From positions 66,960,141 through 67,024,140 of the forward strand of contig NC_092809.1 in the NCBI RefSeq assembly GCF_040954645.1: a stretch of DNA of 64,000 bases. Reading direction: 5' to 3'. The notes beneath the pieces are model-generated. The model was given only the letters and a program-made list of their open reading frames with translations. It made no database searches and had not been told where the DNA came from. Below, piece by piece: positions 10,179 to 22,648 of the stretch (the first letter of the stretch is position 1; the number at the start of each line of letters is the position of its first letter). The stretch is from Diabrotica undecimpunctata. Its lineage: Eukaryota > Arthropoda > Insecta > Coleoptera > Chrysomelidae. The position numbers and the translations under genes were made by a program.

Positions 10179-11950
10179 CGGAAAATAACAAAATAAATAT
10201 CATCTGTTTCCTTAGAAACATTGTTTTTTTTGTGCGAATTGTTAATTGAAATGTGTGAAGAAATTGTGAGAATGCCTTCTCAGATGCTTAAAAATGATCA
10301 ATTAATGTTTTAAAAGAACACTTCGGGTATCTAAAAAAGCCAAGGGCTTTTCAATGTTTTATTCACCAAAAGTACATTCGACAGTAGATGATTTGCTAAC
10401 ACCTTACGTGTAAAAACGTGAGAATAACTACCTTCAAGACAGATTAATTATCACCTACAATTTTTACTTTCACAATATGATGTTCATGTATTACAAAATA
10501 AATACAGGTAACTTATTCATACGGTTAGAATTCTTATGTAAGCCGACATATCATGAAATAGTGAGTAGGTGGCAGTGATTGATTTATCCTTGTTAAACTG
10601 ATTCGTTAAATCGTCCAGAGATTTGTTTTCAAATCTAACTGACACTATTCAAAAACATTAATGTTGGTGGTGCAATTTGTCTGATTAAATCCATTTTCAA
10701 GTGGGTTTTTGTTAATTTTTTTTGTATAGTAATTTATTATTCGTAGAAAAGAGTTCTTCACAACGACCATTAAAGTTGAAATTTCAACATGTAAATCCTC
10801 TAATATATTTGGACTTCAACTTAATTAGGCTGTAGTACCTATACAAAATTACGAAATAGTTGTCAGTGACGTCGCTTGAAATTCAAAAGCAATTTTTGTA
10901 AGTGTTCTAAAATTATCTTCGATTATAATAAGGTATTTGCTGCTTTAGGCAAGGTGAACTGATTTCTCCTCTACCATTTGACAACAACAAAAATTCTGGA
11001 GATAAACTGCTTAGTTCTTGCGGGTGATTAGGCTCTTTTAGCTTATAATATCGATGAAGATAAAAGACAACTAGCCTGAAAATAGCATTCGATAAAACTG
11101 AGTTTATTACATTAATAATGCTCCCCTTATATGAAAATACAACACGAAAAAGTCAAAAAGTCAAACAATCAAGTAGTTTAAATGTCTTGAAGAGTTTATT
11201 ACCCCTAATGGTTTCGAGAATGTAAAGAAGAGAAGAAAATTGCAATCCTTGTGTGCCAAGATCTGTACAAAAGCAGAAGCTTTTCTTTAAACTTAAATTT
11301 GTGTCACTATAATACAGTGATCAGTACGTCAGACTTATATACATCTGAATGTTTAAAGATGGCAAAGAAAGTGCCATTACAAGAACTTGAAATAAAAGAG
11401 AAAAATTTTGAGAAAAATCTTAGAACCAATTAAAGAAAATTAATAATTCCGCGAAGACACAATCATGAGTTATATGAATACCTGAAAAATATCGTAGACA
11501 TTGTTACCACCATGCGAAAATGGAGAATGATGTTTTAGGTTGTAAGATTTTGATTAGAAAAAAAAAATATCGGACGAATAGCTGGATACATCGCATTTTT
11601 GGCGAAAATGTCCACTGTATATTGTGTCAATCGAGTTGAATATAAAATTTAATTAAAATTATAAAATCCACACCAATCAAAAACATTTGCTTAGAAAATT
11701 TGTGCACTTTTTCATTAGGAATATTTTGGTTTATCAAAAACTAAAGCACTTTTAGAGACGTTCTTCGCTCACCTATAATGTAACCTGTTAAAAATGAAGT
11801 TTTAGTACATTTTAGAGTTTCGGCTACCTTAGATGACTTTCGCGATTCTTTCTAATTTTGCTGATTAGTACTACATGAATGAGAGATTAATTCATTAGTC
11901 TTTAGAACAATAGCTAAACGATATAATAGCCGATAAAAACAAGAACTTAA
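10177..11950. other. AT-rich stretch, no gene seen
   Basis: No recognisable domain, RNA gene or terminal repeat. A 60-residue frame at 11251-11433 has no family resemblance and is treated as chance. Confidence 0.5.
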
Positions 11951-11959
11951 TAAACTTTT

Positions 11960-13180
11960 CGATGCACAGCACAATCAGATTGTTTGTTTAAAAAATGAGT
12001 ACTTGTTATGTCTTTTTATAGATCTAAAAGGCGCTTATGATGTCATAAATCTGAGTATTCTCCAAGAAAGCTTAGTAAATATTGGAATAACCGAGAAAGT
12101 ATCGGCCAACATTGTTAATCTGTTTAGGAGCAGAAAAGTTTATACCGAGATTATAAAAATGCATTAGTCTGGTCCTCGCATTGCCATAATGGTTTACCTC
12201 AAGAATCCATTTTCCTAGCAGTCCTGTACTTTTTACTTAATATCTATACAAAAACTTGCATGAATTGTTGTTGATATTATTTATGTTATTCAATACGCTG
12301 GTGATATTTATTTTTTTGTTACTCATAAGTGATACGAGACATGCTTAAAATAATTACGATATATTATGTATTGCATTGAACCTTGGTTCAAAGTTTAACT
12401 TAGAAAAATCAGCAACCCTGTGTTTCACTAGACACAGCTTAGCTTACCTAATAATATCACCATTGGTGGCTATATTATACCTACGTATTGTTGATCATGA
12501 CAAATATTTGTATTGTTTTGGACAAAAATTATTATGGTCGAAACATATCAACTACCTACAAGCAAGATATGGGAAAGGGGTGAATGCATTTAAAGCTTTA
12601 TCCAAACAAAAATGGGGATCTGACGTAAACACCTTCTTCGAATGAACGACATCGTTATGAAACCTCGCTTAGACTCTTCAAGGTATGGCTAGTCCAGGAA
12701 GTTTAAATTCAAAAAAGAGCCGACATCCATCTGCGACAGTAATTGTTGTGATTTTAGTTTGGAGTGTTATTGGGACGAGTTAATTACTAAAAGCAGTTGT
12801 CAGAATTGTTGCTTAAGGAGGATTGATAGACATGCTGCAGTGAGGGCCTATGCTCATAACAGTCATTATTATTAATTTTTCCAACTATTTCCAATAGCAT
12901 TCCTCATCTAACAATTTTTCTCCTTCTTTAATAATATGTTTCCACTAATTACTAGAATTAGAATTTATCATGATTGCTTTTCAGTTCATCTATTTTAAAA
13001 AAAAGAGTATTTCAAAGCCCCTTTTGTGGAGTGTAAAAACACTTAAGTCGAATACCTAAACCACATATTTTTCGAATGTACTAAACACATGTTATAAATA
13101 GTATATCATGTTTTATTGCCTCATTCAACAAATCAGTATATGATCTATTAACTGAATTTCTCAGGAAAACAAAAATAAAT
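11960..13180 (+). pseudogene. Jockey-like LINE reverse transcriptase remnant
   Basis: In order across broken frames: CLFIDLKGAYDVIN (the first catalytic aspartate block, 'D..gAYD.V'), a degraded 'GLPQGS.LSP' block near 12190-12230, QYAGDI near 12295 where the family has YADD (a lesion in the catalytic box), then LEKSATLCFTRH, FGQKLLWSKHINYLQARY and WGSD (12376-12645), matching the RT thumb of Jockey/R1-type LINEs. Near 13020-13110 a SPFCG...HIFFECTKHM fragment recalls the C-terminal zinc knuckle of that group. There are several frameshifts and stops. Exact clade not assigned. Confidence 0.7.
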
Positions 13181-15040
13181 ATTAAGCATAAATAGCTTAA
13201 ATAATTGTGAGGTAGTCACTAAAATACAATCTTGAAAGTAGGTATACTCGTATTACAATACATTTATTTTAAGTCAGTAATATGTCATTAAGATGATCTG
13301 TAGCTAATGAACATATTCCAAAATCAAACCCCTTCGCACACTCAGACTAGTAAACTTTCACGGAAAAATCTTTGTGTTGTAAATAAATTTGGATTTTGGG
13401 TAAAATGTCATTGCAGAAAAAAATAGACAGAGATTTCTTTCAAAAGAAAAATGCCTTAAAAAGTAATTATGTTTTTGACGTTGATACGTTTCTGGGGAAA
13501 TTAAAAGTAAAAGTAAATCTTCGTTTGATCTGAACGTATTTCGCTGGTTTAATTTAAAACACAACAATCTGAAGGAAGCGTGATAATTCATTGAGAGACA
13601 TTATATTCAGAAATCCAACTAGATTTATGAGACAGAAACGAATGCTCTCTAAATTTGCATCATTGTATCGTATAAACTTTGGCCTAATAGACATGTTGCT
13701 CCCGCAACATGTCCTCTGCTCGAATTGAGAAGATTTCGCTAGAGATAAGAAGGCCAGACGGCAGCCAATTTTCGAGGGGTGTAGAACAAACATGAAGTAT
13801 TATTTATGGGAGACGTTTGCTCTACAGACAAATTTCCCATTAGTGAGAATTAATACTAGTGTAATTCGCATCAACATGAATTTAATCTTTTGAAATGAGA
13901 GAGATTTACTCTTGAGATCGGCTTTATTTTGTATATTAATTTTAAGGGGCAATTGAACAAGCAAACACTGTTTGCGTATATCTTAATGAGGAATGAGTGG
14001 ATGAAAGAGGGTTAATGAAATGAATGGCAACTTTATACAAAAGCAGCTACTAGAGATAATAATTAACACGGCCGCATTATTTTAACTTAGATACTATAAA
14101 TATTCTCATTGTTTATTTTTTTTAGTATAACCTGAATATTAATATAAAAAAAATTATAAATAATAACACAAAGAGTTTCGTGTTAAATTTTAATTTGATT
14201 TTTCGGTTTACAAGTTTATTAATAGTACTTGTAATAAGTACAAGGAAAATCATTTCTTTTTGGTGAGAAACTTGTAATCTTTTAATAGTAGATTAAATTT
14301 GATTGTATTGATTATAATTGAAATTATATTACATAATACTTAAAATACGATATTAGACTAACAATGTAGGTATGCTGTGAGAAAGCGTTATTTAATTAAG
14401 AATCGCTTAAATTCTCTTCCCGAACGTGACTTTTATCGCAATATTTTATGATTCAGACCATGTACATATTGTATTACAGCAGTCTTATTCGATCGATGCA
14501 TGGACAAATATTACTTGTGCATAAATTGTTTCTTTTACATGCGCAAAAGTACATTTGTAAATACTAAATGTAAATGTGACTTATCGTCTTGTTGAATCCA
14601 TCTATACCTCGTTACTTCATATGAAATAATTTTTGGCAAAACAGCCTAACTCCACTCATTGATTTGCCACATAGACTTAAAAATATGTTTATAATGCATA
14701 TGGTATGGTTTTTTTTTATAGCTAAATTGTACAAAGTGAGTTTACACTCATTTATCTGCTTCTGATTTTTTCGAAGGCTCATAGACTGAAGCTAGGAAAC
14801 ATCTAACAATTTTCCTAGGGTTTTTATCAGCATTTGTGTAAGAATCGAAAAATGTTTGCAATCGAATCGAAAGATAAAATCATTTTTCCATGCGCAATGT
14901 ACACGTAAACTTCGCTGTAAAAAATGGCTATAACTTTGTGATCTTTAAATTTGAAAACCTGAAGCTTTCTGACAATTTCTTTAAGGAGATTAAGGCAGAT
15001 TAAAAAAATTGTAACACAAATTTAATTAGTAACCAATATC
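13181..15040. other. Non-coding stretch, no gene seen
   Basis: No coding or RNA feature was recognised. The 13,650-14,080 part is a little more complex in composition (for example gcggccgcattattt-like words near 14070) than its neighbours, but no function can be claimed. Confidence 0.45.
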
Positions 15041-16312
15041 CAACGAGTATCATCGCCAAAAATCGTCTTTTTGTTTAGAATAAAATGCTGATATTAAAGG
15101 CTATAGCTGGATAAGATGGAAAAATCTGCACGGCTGTATTTTGATTTGCGGTTAGGCACTTAAGTTAAAAGTACATGTAGAAACCCCTTTAACCAAATTC
15201 CTGAGCGAATATTTGCTTTAAAACATCTGAAAAAATTTACAAAAATAGACTTTAAATGCCCAAAAACACTCTAATCTGATTTTTTACATTTTTTGGATCA
15301 AAATTAAGCTGAGGAAAAATATTTGAAATTTTTAAAAAATTTAAGGTTATGCAGGTAATTTTTTGGCAAACTCATTTTTAGCTCCCTAGGTGGCTCCTGG
15401 GGTCCCCTATTGCAAACAATGTGTTTAAAAAAAAATCCTGAGCGAATCTTTGCTTTAAAAATCTGAAAAAATTCGCAAAATATAGACTTTTAATGTCCAA
15501 AAACACTCTGATTTTTCAGATTTTTTGGATCAAAATTAAGCTGAGAAAAATATTTAAATTAAAAAAAAATTTAAAGTTATGTATTAAATTATTTTTTGGC
15601 AAACTTCTAAATATCGTTTTAAATGTATTTTTTCCGGTATTCTGAATAACGGAGATTTTTTATTTTCGCTCCGGAAAGATGTCAAAATTCGAAAAAACCC
15701 ATTTTTTTCCGTGATTTAAACACATAACCTCATTTAAATGTGACAAATAACAATTTTTGTTTCTCTCTTCCCCTTTATTTAAGTGGTGATTATCATTTAA
15801 ATATTTTCAAGCCCAAAAACACTATTTTTCAGATTTTTTTGGATAAAAATTGAGCTAAGGAAAAATATTTGAATTTTTCAAAGAAGTTTTAGCATATCTA
15901 GGCAATTTTAGGCAAACTTCTAAATCACTATTTTTCGTGTTTATTTTTTTTTTCGTTCTTTTAAATGTTGCTGTTAGATTTGCCATTTCTCCCGTAAGAT
16001 TCATATGTTTCGCATGTTTTTTGAGCCTTAAAGTGTAAGTTCGTGAATTTTTTCAGATTTTTTAAGCAAAGGATCGCTTAGGAAAAAGTTTTTTCGAAAA
16101 AACACATTTTTTGCGATACGTGACCCCATCCACATGGACGCCACCTAGGGAGCTAAAAATTTGGCTACAATTTTTAAATGTCCAACTCAAATCAAATTCT
16201 AGCCGAGTGCAAATTTTACCATCTTATTCCGCTATAGTGTTCAAGAATCAAGGTGTTTTAGATGCTCTTTTAGCTCTTCCAGAGAAGAGTGTTGTTGATA
16301 TCAAATATTAAC
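15040..16312. mobile_element. 1.3-kb non-coding foldback element with internal repeats
   Basis: Outer inverted blocks pair ctatagctggataagatgg...tttgatttg (about 15105-15160) with its diverged complement at about 16185-16250. Inner blocks pair ttttagctccctaggtggc (15377-15395) with gccacctagggagctaaaa (16139-16157), and cctgagcgaatctttgcttt (15437-15456) with the complement near 16060-16085. The left half also holds direct repeats about 235 bp apart (15202-15372 and 15437-15607), and a third related copy lies at about 15813-15930. The 66-residue frame at 16111-16311 overlaps the right arm and is probably incidental. No transposase was seen, so this is best called a non-autonomous foldback element. 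Confidence 0.65.
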
Positions 16313-16339
16313 TGATTTACTGTTCCACGTTTTTTTTTC

Positions 16340-18175
16340 GTATATATGTTCAGAGATTCTACAGTACTCACTGCCTTCCCCCGCTGAACCGTTTCCATCT
16401 CTCTCTGTTGTCTTATTCTCCATCGTCTAGGCCTCTCTTACTCGTGGCATCGTCTACTTCGTTCTTCCAGGATCTTCGGGGTCGTCCTCTTTCCTTCCTT
16501 CTTATGGGGCTCCATTCGGTTATCTCTTTATCCATCTGCTGTCGCTAGTTCTTCTTACATGTCCATACCACTTTAGTCTTTTTTGTTCCATATATGTTAG
16601 CATGTCTGTTTCTATTGATGTTCTTTGCTTTATTTCGTCATTACTTCTCCTATCCATTCTTGTTACTCTGCAGCATCTTCGCAGGCATTCCATCTCCGTT
16701 GCTACTATCTTACTGCTATTTTTCTTGTTTATAATCCAATTTTCTGCTCCATATGTCGTAAGACTTTGCATTAATGTTTTATAAATCTGTGTTTTTGTTT
16801 GCATATTAAGGTGTCTAGTGACCATACTGAGTTAAGTTGTCGGATTGCTGTTCTTGTTTGTCCTACACTTTGCTTAATTTCTTCCTCTGTTGTTCCCTTT
16901 TTCGTGAGTATAAACCCCAAGTATTTGAATTTATTCTTTCCTTTAATTGTTACATTGTCGTCAATCTGTAGATCTTCTATGTCTGCTTCGCTTGTAGATA
17001 GGTACTCTGTTTCGCGAGGTTAAAATCTAGACCAGCCTTGGTATATTCTTGTAGTTTCTTCATCATGTAACTGAGGTCTTCTTGGTCTTGTGCAATCACT
17101 ACTTGATCGTCTGCAAAGCTTAACGTACATAGGTATTCGTTTCGTACTGGTACTCCCATGCCTTCGCATTTTCTTTTCCACATAGTCAAGAATTTCTCTA
17201 AGAATATTTTTGAATAGGATTGGAGATGTGGAACAACACTGGAGGAGTTCTTTTGTTGTGGTGAATTCTCCTATGATTCTTGTTCCCATTTTAATGGACA
17301 CTTTATTTTCTTTATACAGAGCTTTTGTAGCTTCTATGAGTTCCGTCTGTATGTCTAATTTGTACATTGCCTCCCATAGTTCTGACCTTCGTAGAGACAT
17401 ACGCGTTTCTCAGGTCCACAGATTCCAAATGTATATCTCTATTTTCTGCTTTTTTTCTTTTCCAACCGTTGTTCCAGTGTGTATATGTGGTCTTTGCATG
17501 ATCTTCCTGCCGCAAAGCATGCCTGATCCTTCCCAATTTTGCCTCTTTGTAGATAGACATATAATCTTCCTATTGATGATATTACGCTTATTCGTCTGTA
17601 GTACTCGCTTCGTTTTCTATCTCCTTTCTTAAATATAGATGTCATATATGCCCCCGTCCATTCCTTTGGGAATTGTTCTCCATTTATGGCTTTCTGAGAT
17701 ATCCATTTTATCATCCGGTGTAATTTTTTCGAGCCGTACTTGATAGCTCATGTGAGATGCCTCCAGGTCCTGCTGCTTTCTTATTTTTTATTGCTTTTAT
17801 GGCCGTTCTCATTTCCCTATCTGTTATTTCTATTTCTTGTTGTGGGGATCTGCTTCGCCTTTGCCTGTTTTCTTTTTTATTGAATTGTGGTCTTCGTTCT
17901 GTTAACAGTTACTAGTAATCATTCTTTCCATGCTTTGTCTTGTATGTTTTCCATGTTTAATTTTTTCTTTTGAGTTTTGTTTCAATCCTCTCAGTACTTT
18001 TCATAACTCCTCAAGAGTTCTTGTACCTGCTATGTATGTTTCAATACTTAAGCAGGTTCTTTCCCATTCTTCATTCTTTTGTTGTGGTATTTGTTTTTTC
18101 ACTTCTCTCTCTTTTTCTCTATATTCTTTATAAACTTTATCGTTATTTGTAGTCAGTTTTTTTTCGTAATATATA
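16340..18175 (-). pseudogene. RTE-like LINE, 5'-truncated and frame-broken
   Basis: Minus-strand order: a linker with NEEWERTCLSIETYIAGTRT (about 18010-18070); FPKEWTGAYMTSIFKKGDR...YYRRISVISS (the early RT 'P..W......i.KKGd...NYR.I' block, 17580-17680); QACFAAGRSCKDHI (17500-17530); the QTELIEATKALYKENKVSI block (about 17290-17360); LSFADDQVVIA (the catalytic ADD box, near 17090-17120); and LTTYGAENWIINKK...MECLRRCCRVTRMDRRSNDEI...RLKWYGHVRR (16520-16770), the LINE C-terminal block. At least four frameshifts separate these parts. The endonuclease is missing, and the break lies at the (TA)n tract starting 18181. Confidence 0.8.
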
Positions 18176-18177
18176 TA

Positions 18178-18180
<3 letters not shown>

Positions 18181-18243
<63 letters not shown>
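18181..18243. repeat. (TA)n microsatellite
   Basis: An uninterrupted TA run directly upstream of the 5'-truncated minus-strand LINE, marking its boundary. Confidence 0.95.
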
Positions 18244-18245
<2 letters not shown>

Positions 18246-19696
18246 TTATATAATAAAAATTGATCACATAAAAAATATTACCTGGATGTTAATACAATAC
18301 ATAACTATTGGAATAACAAATTGTATTATTTTTAGCAACATAGGGATACGAAGTTTTAAATGTGCAATTCTACCTGGCCTATTATTAGTTCAGTGCTCTT
18401 TGATTATAAATCGGTGATAAATACTTACACTGTTACCATCAACATTAGTAGGCGTCCAGCCTGTGATGGATAACTTCCCAAAACTTATCCCTTCCTACAC
18501 GAAACTTCGTTTGAGACAAATTCAATCATACAAACAAAGCTCAACTTCTCACAATTCATCAGTCGTGTTCCGTGACTTTAATGATATGTAAATTAAAGTG
18601 TCTAAGTAGGCTCAACGAACACATTTCCGAATATGGTTGGTATTCATCGCCCAAAATACTTACAAATTTTTTGGTCTTTTATCTGTAGAATGTTTGTAAT
18701 CATCGACAAACGCCCACCATTGAAAATAACAGATGTTATAGAGACCGCAGGGGATATATCGGGTTTTAGGCCAGTAGATCTATAAATCTGTAATGATTGG
18801 TTAACTGCTTGAATAGGACCTAATTTTGTAAATTTGCATTATTTTTTATTCGTTTTGATGTTTCTGGTCGTGTCGTTAATTCAGTTGTTATATTTTTTCT
18901 ATCACAAATCTGGTTTATGCTTACACAGATATCACATAATTTTCGTATAAAAATGAAAATAAAAAGCGTAGAGTCCGAAAAAACGGTAGTTCAATGAATC
19001 GAAACTAATAAATGTCACAAATAGTAAACACTTATATTTAATTCTCTGAATTATAGATCTGCTTTTAAGCCTTCGCTGAATTAAAATTCCAAAATAATTA
19101 ATAATTTCGCCAGTCGGTATCAATAAACCCGTCCATTTATATTATATTTACAGCCTCATGTGAATTTTATAATACTCCTCCATTCTATTGTAATTTCCAT
19201 AATGAGGGTTCCTGCGTAACTTCCGGCAGGCAGACAATAGCAATTGGTTAGAAGAAAAAGGTGGAGCCAAATATTTAAAACACGGCGATTAATGTTGAGA
19301 AATTTGAGTACTAGAAACATTGTTAAAACGTAAAATAGGCATTTGTATGGGTCTTTATGTTAAAATACCTCATTCTGAATAAATTTTCAACTTTTATGAA
19401 CAATAATTTCGGAGGAGCTTACGAAGTTAGGAGTTAATTCGTTGTGAAAATGTGAATAAAAGATTAAATTCTATTTATAAAACAACCTACCCATTATACA
19501 CGTTATTTAAATGTAAAGTGTTCATTTTAAACAGATTCCGAATTGAAAGGCACAGTAACCTTTTACATTCCATTTCTTACATAAAACTAAAAATATATAT
19601 CTGGAATAATGTTTTTTAATCAGAAATACGCAGACATTCGTATACGATAATTATTATAACGAGGTTTAGGTACAGGTTTAGTTACAAGTGAAAATA
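18244..19696. other. AT-rich stretch, no gene seen
   Basis: No supported gene or repeat boundary. All reading frames are short and without family motifs. Confidence 0.5.
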
Positions 19697-19949
19697 TGTG
19701 TCCTTAGTTTAGAAAATAATAAAAAACGTTGAGATACCTTAACTTTTAAATTTAAATGTGCGCTTTTTAATCATAAATTTGAATGTACAGGGTGATCCAC
19801 GCAAGTGCGGCATAGTCCATAATCTGTATTTTAAATGAAACACACTGTATATTTTTATGTTTTTAAAAGCTCCTTAACAACCTGATTCTCAACGAACTCT
19901 ATCATGTAGTGTCTATTATGAATAATACAAGGTCAAATTTTGAAATTAA
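19697..19949 (+). repeat. Left long TIR
   Basis: Pairs as an inverted repeat with 21281-21527, with scattered substitutions and small indels. It contains the gtacagggtgatccacgcaa word shared exactly with the right arm. Confidence 0.8.
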
Positions 19950-20009
19950 GTATAATTTTCTTCACGACAATTAATTCATAGAATACCCGAGGTAATTAAT
20001 TGGATTATA

Positions 20010-21011
20010 TTAAAATAAATGCTCAAAATGTTCTCCACCTTGTTGTTGGCAATAACACAGTCTCCTATAAAACTCGCCCCGAACTTTGTTTAAAGTTTGA
20101 GGTGAAATATTCCGCATTTTTTTAGCTATCCTTTCTTTGAGATCTTCAGTGCTATTTGGTTGTGTTGCGACCTAGCTGGACACTCAATAGTACCCCTTCG
20201 TCCAATCGATTTATTAAAGAAGATTTCATTCAAATAATTTCTCACTATTAAAGCATAATGGGGTGTTGTGCCGTCCTGCAGGAACTAGACAGTTTCATGC
20301 GGTAGGGTCAGATCTATTGGATTGGGATATAAGTTAGCCAACTGAGGAATAGTCTCTTAGCATGCTTAAATATTTTTCCGCTGTCAAATTACCATCTACA
20401 AATATAGGACTAATATGATCTCCTGTAATACCTGCCCAAATATTTAACTTTTGAGGATACTGAGTGTGTGTCTCACACATCCAATGAGGATTCTCCGCTT
20501 ACCAATATCTACAGTTTTGTCGGTTGACCTCTCCATTCAATGTAAATGTTGATTCATCAGAAAAAAGAATTGTGCCAAGAGCTATTTCATTTGTGTTAAT
20601 TTTATCCATCATTCTTTCGCAGAAATTCATTCTACGATCTGGATCGTCTTCTGTTAGCTCCTTCACAAAAGTAAATTTATATGAAGTTTTTCTTCGTAGT
20701 GACACCTTAGGACAGTTGTGTGACTCACATTATTTTGACGTGCAATTTGATGTGACCTTGACGTTAGATTCTCTGCGACACTTAACAAAATATCCACTTT
20801 CACCTCATCTTCAATGAAGTTCGGTTCTCTTTTTAATGGTTTGACATGTCCAAGTTCTCTGAATTGTGCATAAATTTTAGACACAATACCTTATGCAATA
20901 TTAGGCAACTGAGGATACCTCTGATTAAATAAGTTTGCTACTTCTACAATTCTCCACGTAAACGATCATCATTAAAATCTCAATTCGGTGAGTCTCAGTT
21001 AAATATTTCAT
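20010..21011 (-). pseudogene. Tc1/mariner-superfamily transposase, degenerate
   Basis: The minus-strand product would start at the ATG at 21009-21011 (MKYLTETHRIEILMM) and end at the stop at 20010-20012, about 333 codons if frames were intact. Recognisable parts are an N-terminal helix-turn-helix with a YAQFRELGHVKPLKREPN segment and IARQNNVSHTTVLR (20663-20884), and the catalytic-core block ILFSDESTFTLNGEVNRQNCRYW (20499-20570), whose D is one of the DDE/D residues. The remainder, about 20010-20500, follows the C-terminal half of this insect family, including a ..GGEHFEHLF end, but is cut by stops and frameshifts. A fragment near 20270-20330 corresponds to the second-aspartate region. It is not functional as it stands. 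Confidence 0.75.
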
Positions 21012-21280
21012 TTTTATTTTTGCAAGAAATTAGCTTTTAATTAGGAATTTATTATTTTAATGTAAAATGTCAACACACCAACAACTGATTGATAACAATC
21101 CGCATTATTTATCGATTTAGTTTAATTAGCGGACTATCTAGACAGTTTTTACGTATTCATGACAAAAAATGTTAACACGGTTACTAAACAGAAATTTTCC
21201 CCAATCCTACTGACACTTAGAGTAAAAGTGTATTGTCTGTATTTAGCTAATTTAAAATAATACCATAACACGTGATAAAT

Positions 21281-21527
21281 TATTAATTTCAAAATTTCAC
21301 CTTCTATTATTCATTATAGACCCTACATAATATAGTTCGTTGAAATCAGGTTGATGAGAATTTTTTAAAAACATAAAAATATACAGGGTGTTTCATTAAA
21401 AATAAGGATTATGGACTATGCCAGACTTGCGTGGATCACCCTGTACATTTAAATTTATGTTTAAAAAGCGCACATTTAAATTTAAAAGTTCCCAGAGTTT
21501 TTTATTATTTTCTAAAATAAGGACACA
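21281..21527 (-). repeat. Right long TIR
   Basis: Inverted partner of 19697-19949. It ends in ttattttctaaaataaggacaca. Confidence 0.8.
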
Positions 21528-21547
21528 AACAATTTTATTCCATAAGT

Positions 21548-21550
<3 letters not shown>

Positions 21551-21619
<69 letters not shown>
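21551..21619. repeat. (TA)n microsatellite
   Basis: An uninterrupted TA run of about 69 bp between the DNA transposon and the 5'-truncated Penelope-like element. Confidence 0.95.
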
Positions 21620-21622
<3 letters not shown>

Positions 21623-22287
21623 TGCCTATAAATAAGGATGATTACATCGAAAAAACTGAACTTCTACTAATACCACAAAAACATAATACACTCTTATCTA
21701 GAGACCCAACTTCGTCAATTCAAACATCTTTTATTAATAAGAAGGCTAGAAACCGAAAATCAGCTCACGACGGAAAAGGCAAAAGGTTTAGTTATCTATA
21801 ATGCATCTTTTAAAAAATTATATTGCTTACCGAAGATGCATAAAGTCAATAGCCCTCTTCGTCCTATAACAAGTTCTATCAATTCTGTCACCTACAATAT
21901 ATCAATATTGTTATCTAATATACTACAAAATGCTTTTGAAGATAGAACAGATTTCAATATTAAAGACAGTTTCTCCTTTATAACTAATGTGAGAGGATTA
22001 GCCCTACCTGATAACTATGTACTGATTTCTCTGGATGTAGTTTCGTTGTTCACTAATATTCTAAAATATATACTAAAACAACTCATATTCAACACACGGT
22101 TTTATGATGGACAAATTGGATCAGCATCTACAATATTTTAAATAAATAAAAAAACTACCATATATTCCGATTTTAACAAAACAGCTTACATCATTGTTTA
22201 AGTACTACACAAATATAAAAATTAGCAAACACAGCAACCTTAACTGCAAAACCATATTCTCTAAAATTAAAGATCGGACACCAGTGA

Positions 22288-22295
22288 TGTATAAT
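22288..22295. repeat. Target-site duplication, left copy
   Basis: TGTATAAT, repeated at 22649-22656 on the other side of the inserted LINE fragment. Confidence 0.75.
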
Positions 22296-22648
22296 CTTCT
22301 TCTAAATGTGCCTGTCTTCTAGAGATGTTGGCGACCACATTGACCCATCTTATTCTATTCACAGCAACTCGAAATAGATCAGTTGACGTTAGACCAGTCC
22401 ATTTCCTAAGGTTGCCCAGCCAGGATATACGTCTACGTCCAGGCCCTCTCTTACCCTCAATCTTACCCTGGAGAATCAACTGTAGAAGTCGGTATTTATC
22501 ATTACGCATGATGTGGCCGAAGTAAGCCAATTTTCGGGTTTTTATGGTGTTAATTATTTCTTTGTCTTTTCTTAGCCTCTGGAGAATAGTTATATTACTT
22601 GTGTGGTGTATATATGAGACCCCAAACATACGTCGGTAGCACCACATT
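22296..22648 (-). mobile_element. 5'-truncated RTE-like LINE fragment inserted in the PLE
   Basis: The minus-strand frame 22267-22674 encodes the LINE C-terminal tail: WCYRRMFGVSYIHH, KTRKLAYFGHIMRNDKYRLL, QGKIEGKRGPGRRRISWL and a final RWVNVVANISRRQAHLEE. The frame is open over the whole fragment, so the insertion may be fairly young. It ends at its 3' side in a GAA-rich tail (agaagaaga as read on the minus strand at 22296-22305) and is flanked by TGTATAAT on both sides. Removing it and one duplication copy restores the PLE reading frame. Confidence 0.85.

Larger units (their letters stand above)
19697..21527. mobile_element. Tc1/mariner-type DNA transposon with about 250-bp terminal inverted repeats
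   Basis: The left end tgtgtccttagtttagaaaa and the right end (complement) tgtgtccttattttagaaaa start inverted repeats that stay alignable for about 250 bp (19697-19949 against 21281-21527). They include a conserved internal tacagggtgatccacgcaag. A degenerate transposase lies between them on the minus strand. No clean TA duplication is visible at the outer edges, so the true ends could be a few bases away, or at the internal CAGGGTG motif. Total length is about 1.83 kb. Confidence 0.8.

Noticed and set aside
16111..16311. 66-residue ORF as a gene
   Set aside because: It lies across the right arm of the foldback element, has no family resemblance, and its sequence is explained by the inverted repeat.
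18001..18267. 88-residue minus-strand ORF as a separate gene
   Set aside because: Its first part translates the TA tract; the rest is the linker of the minus-strand LINE.
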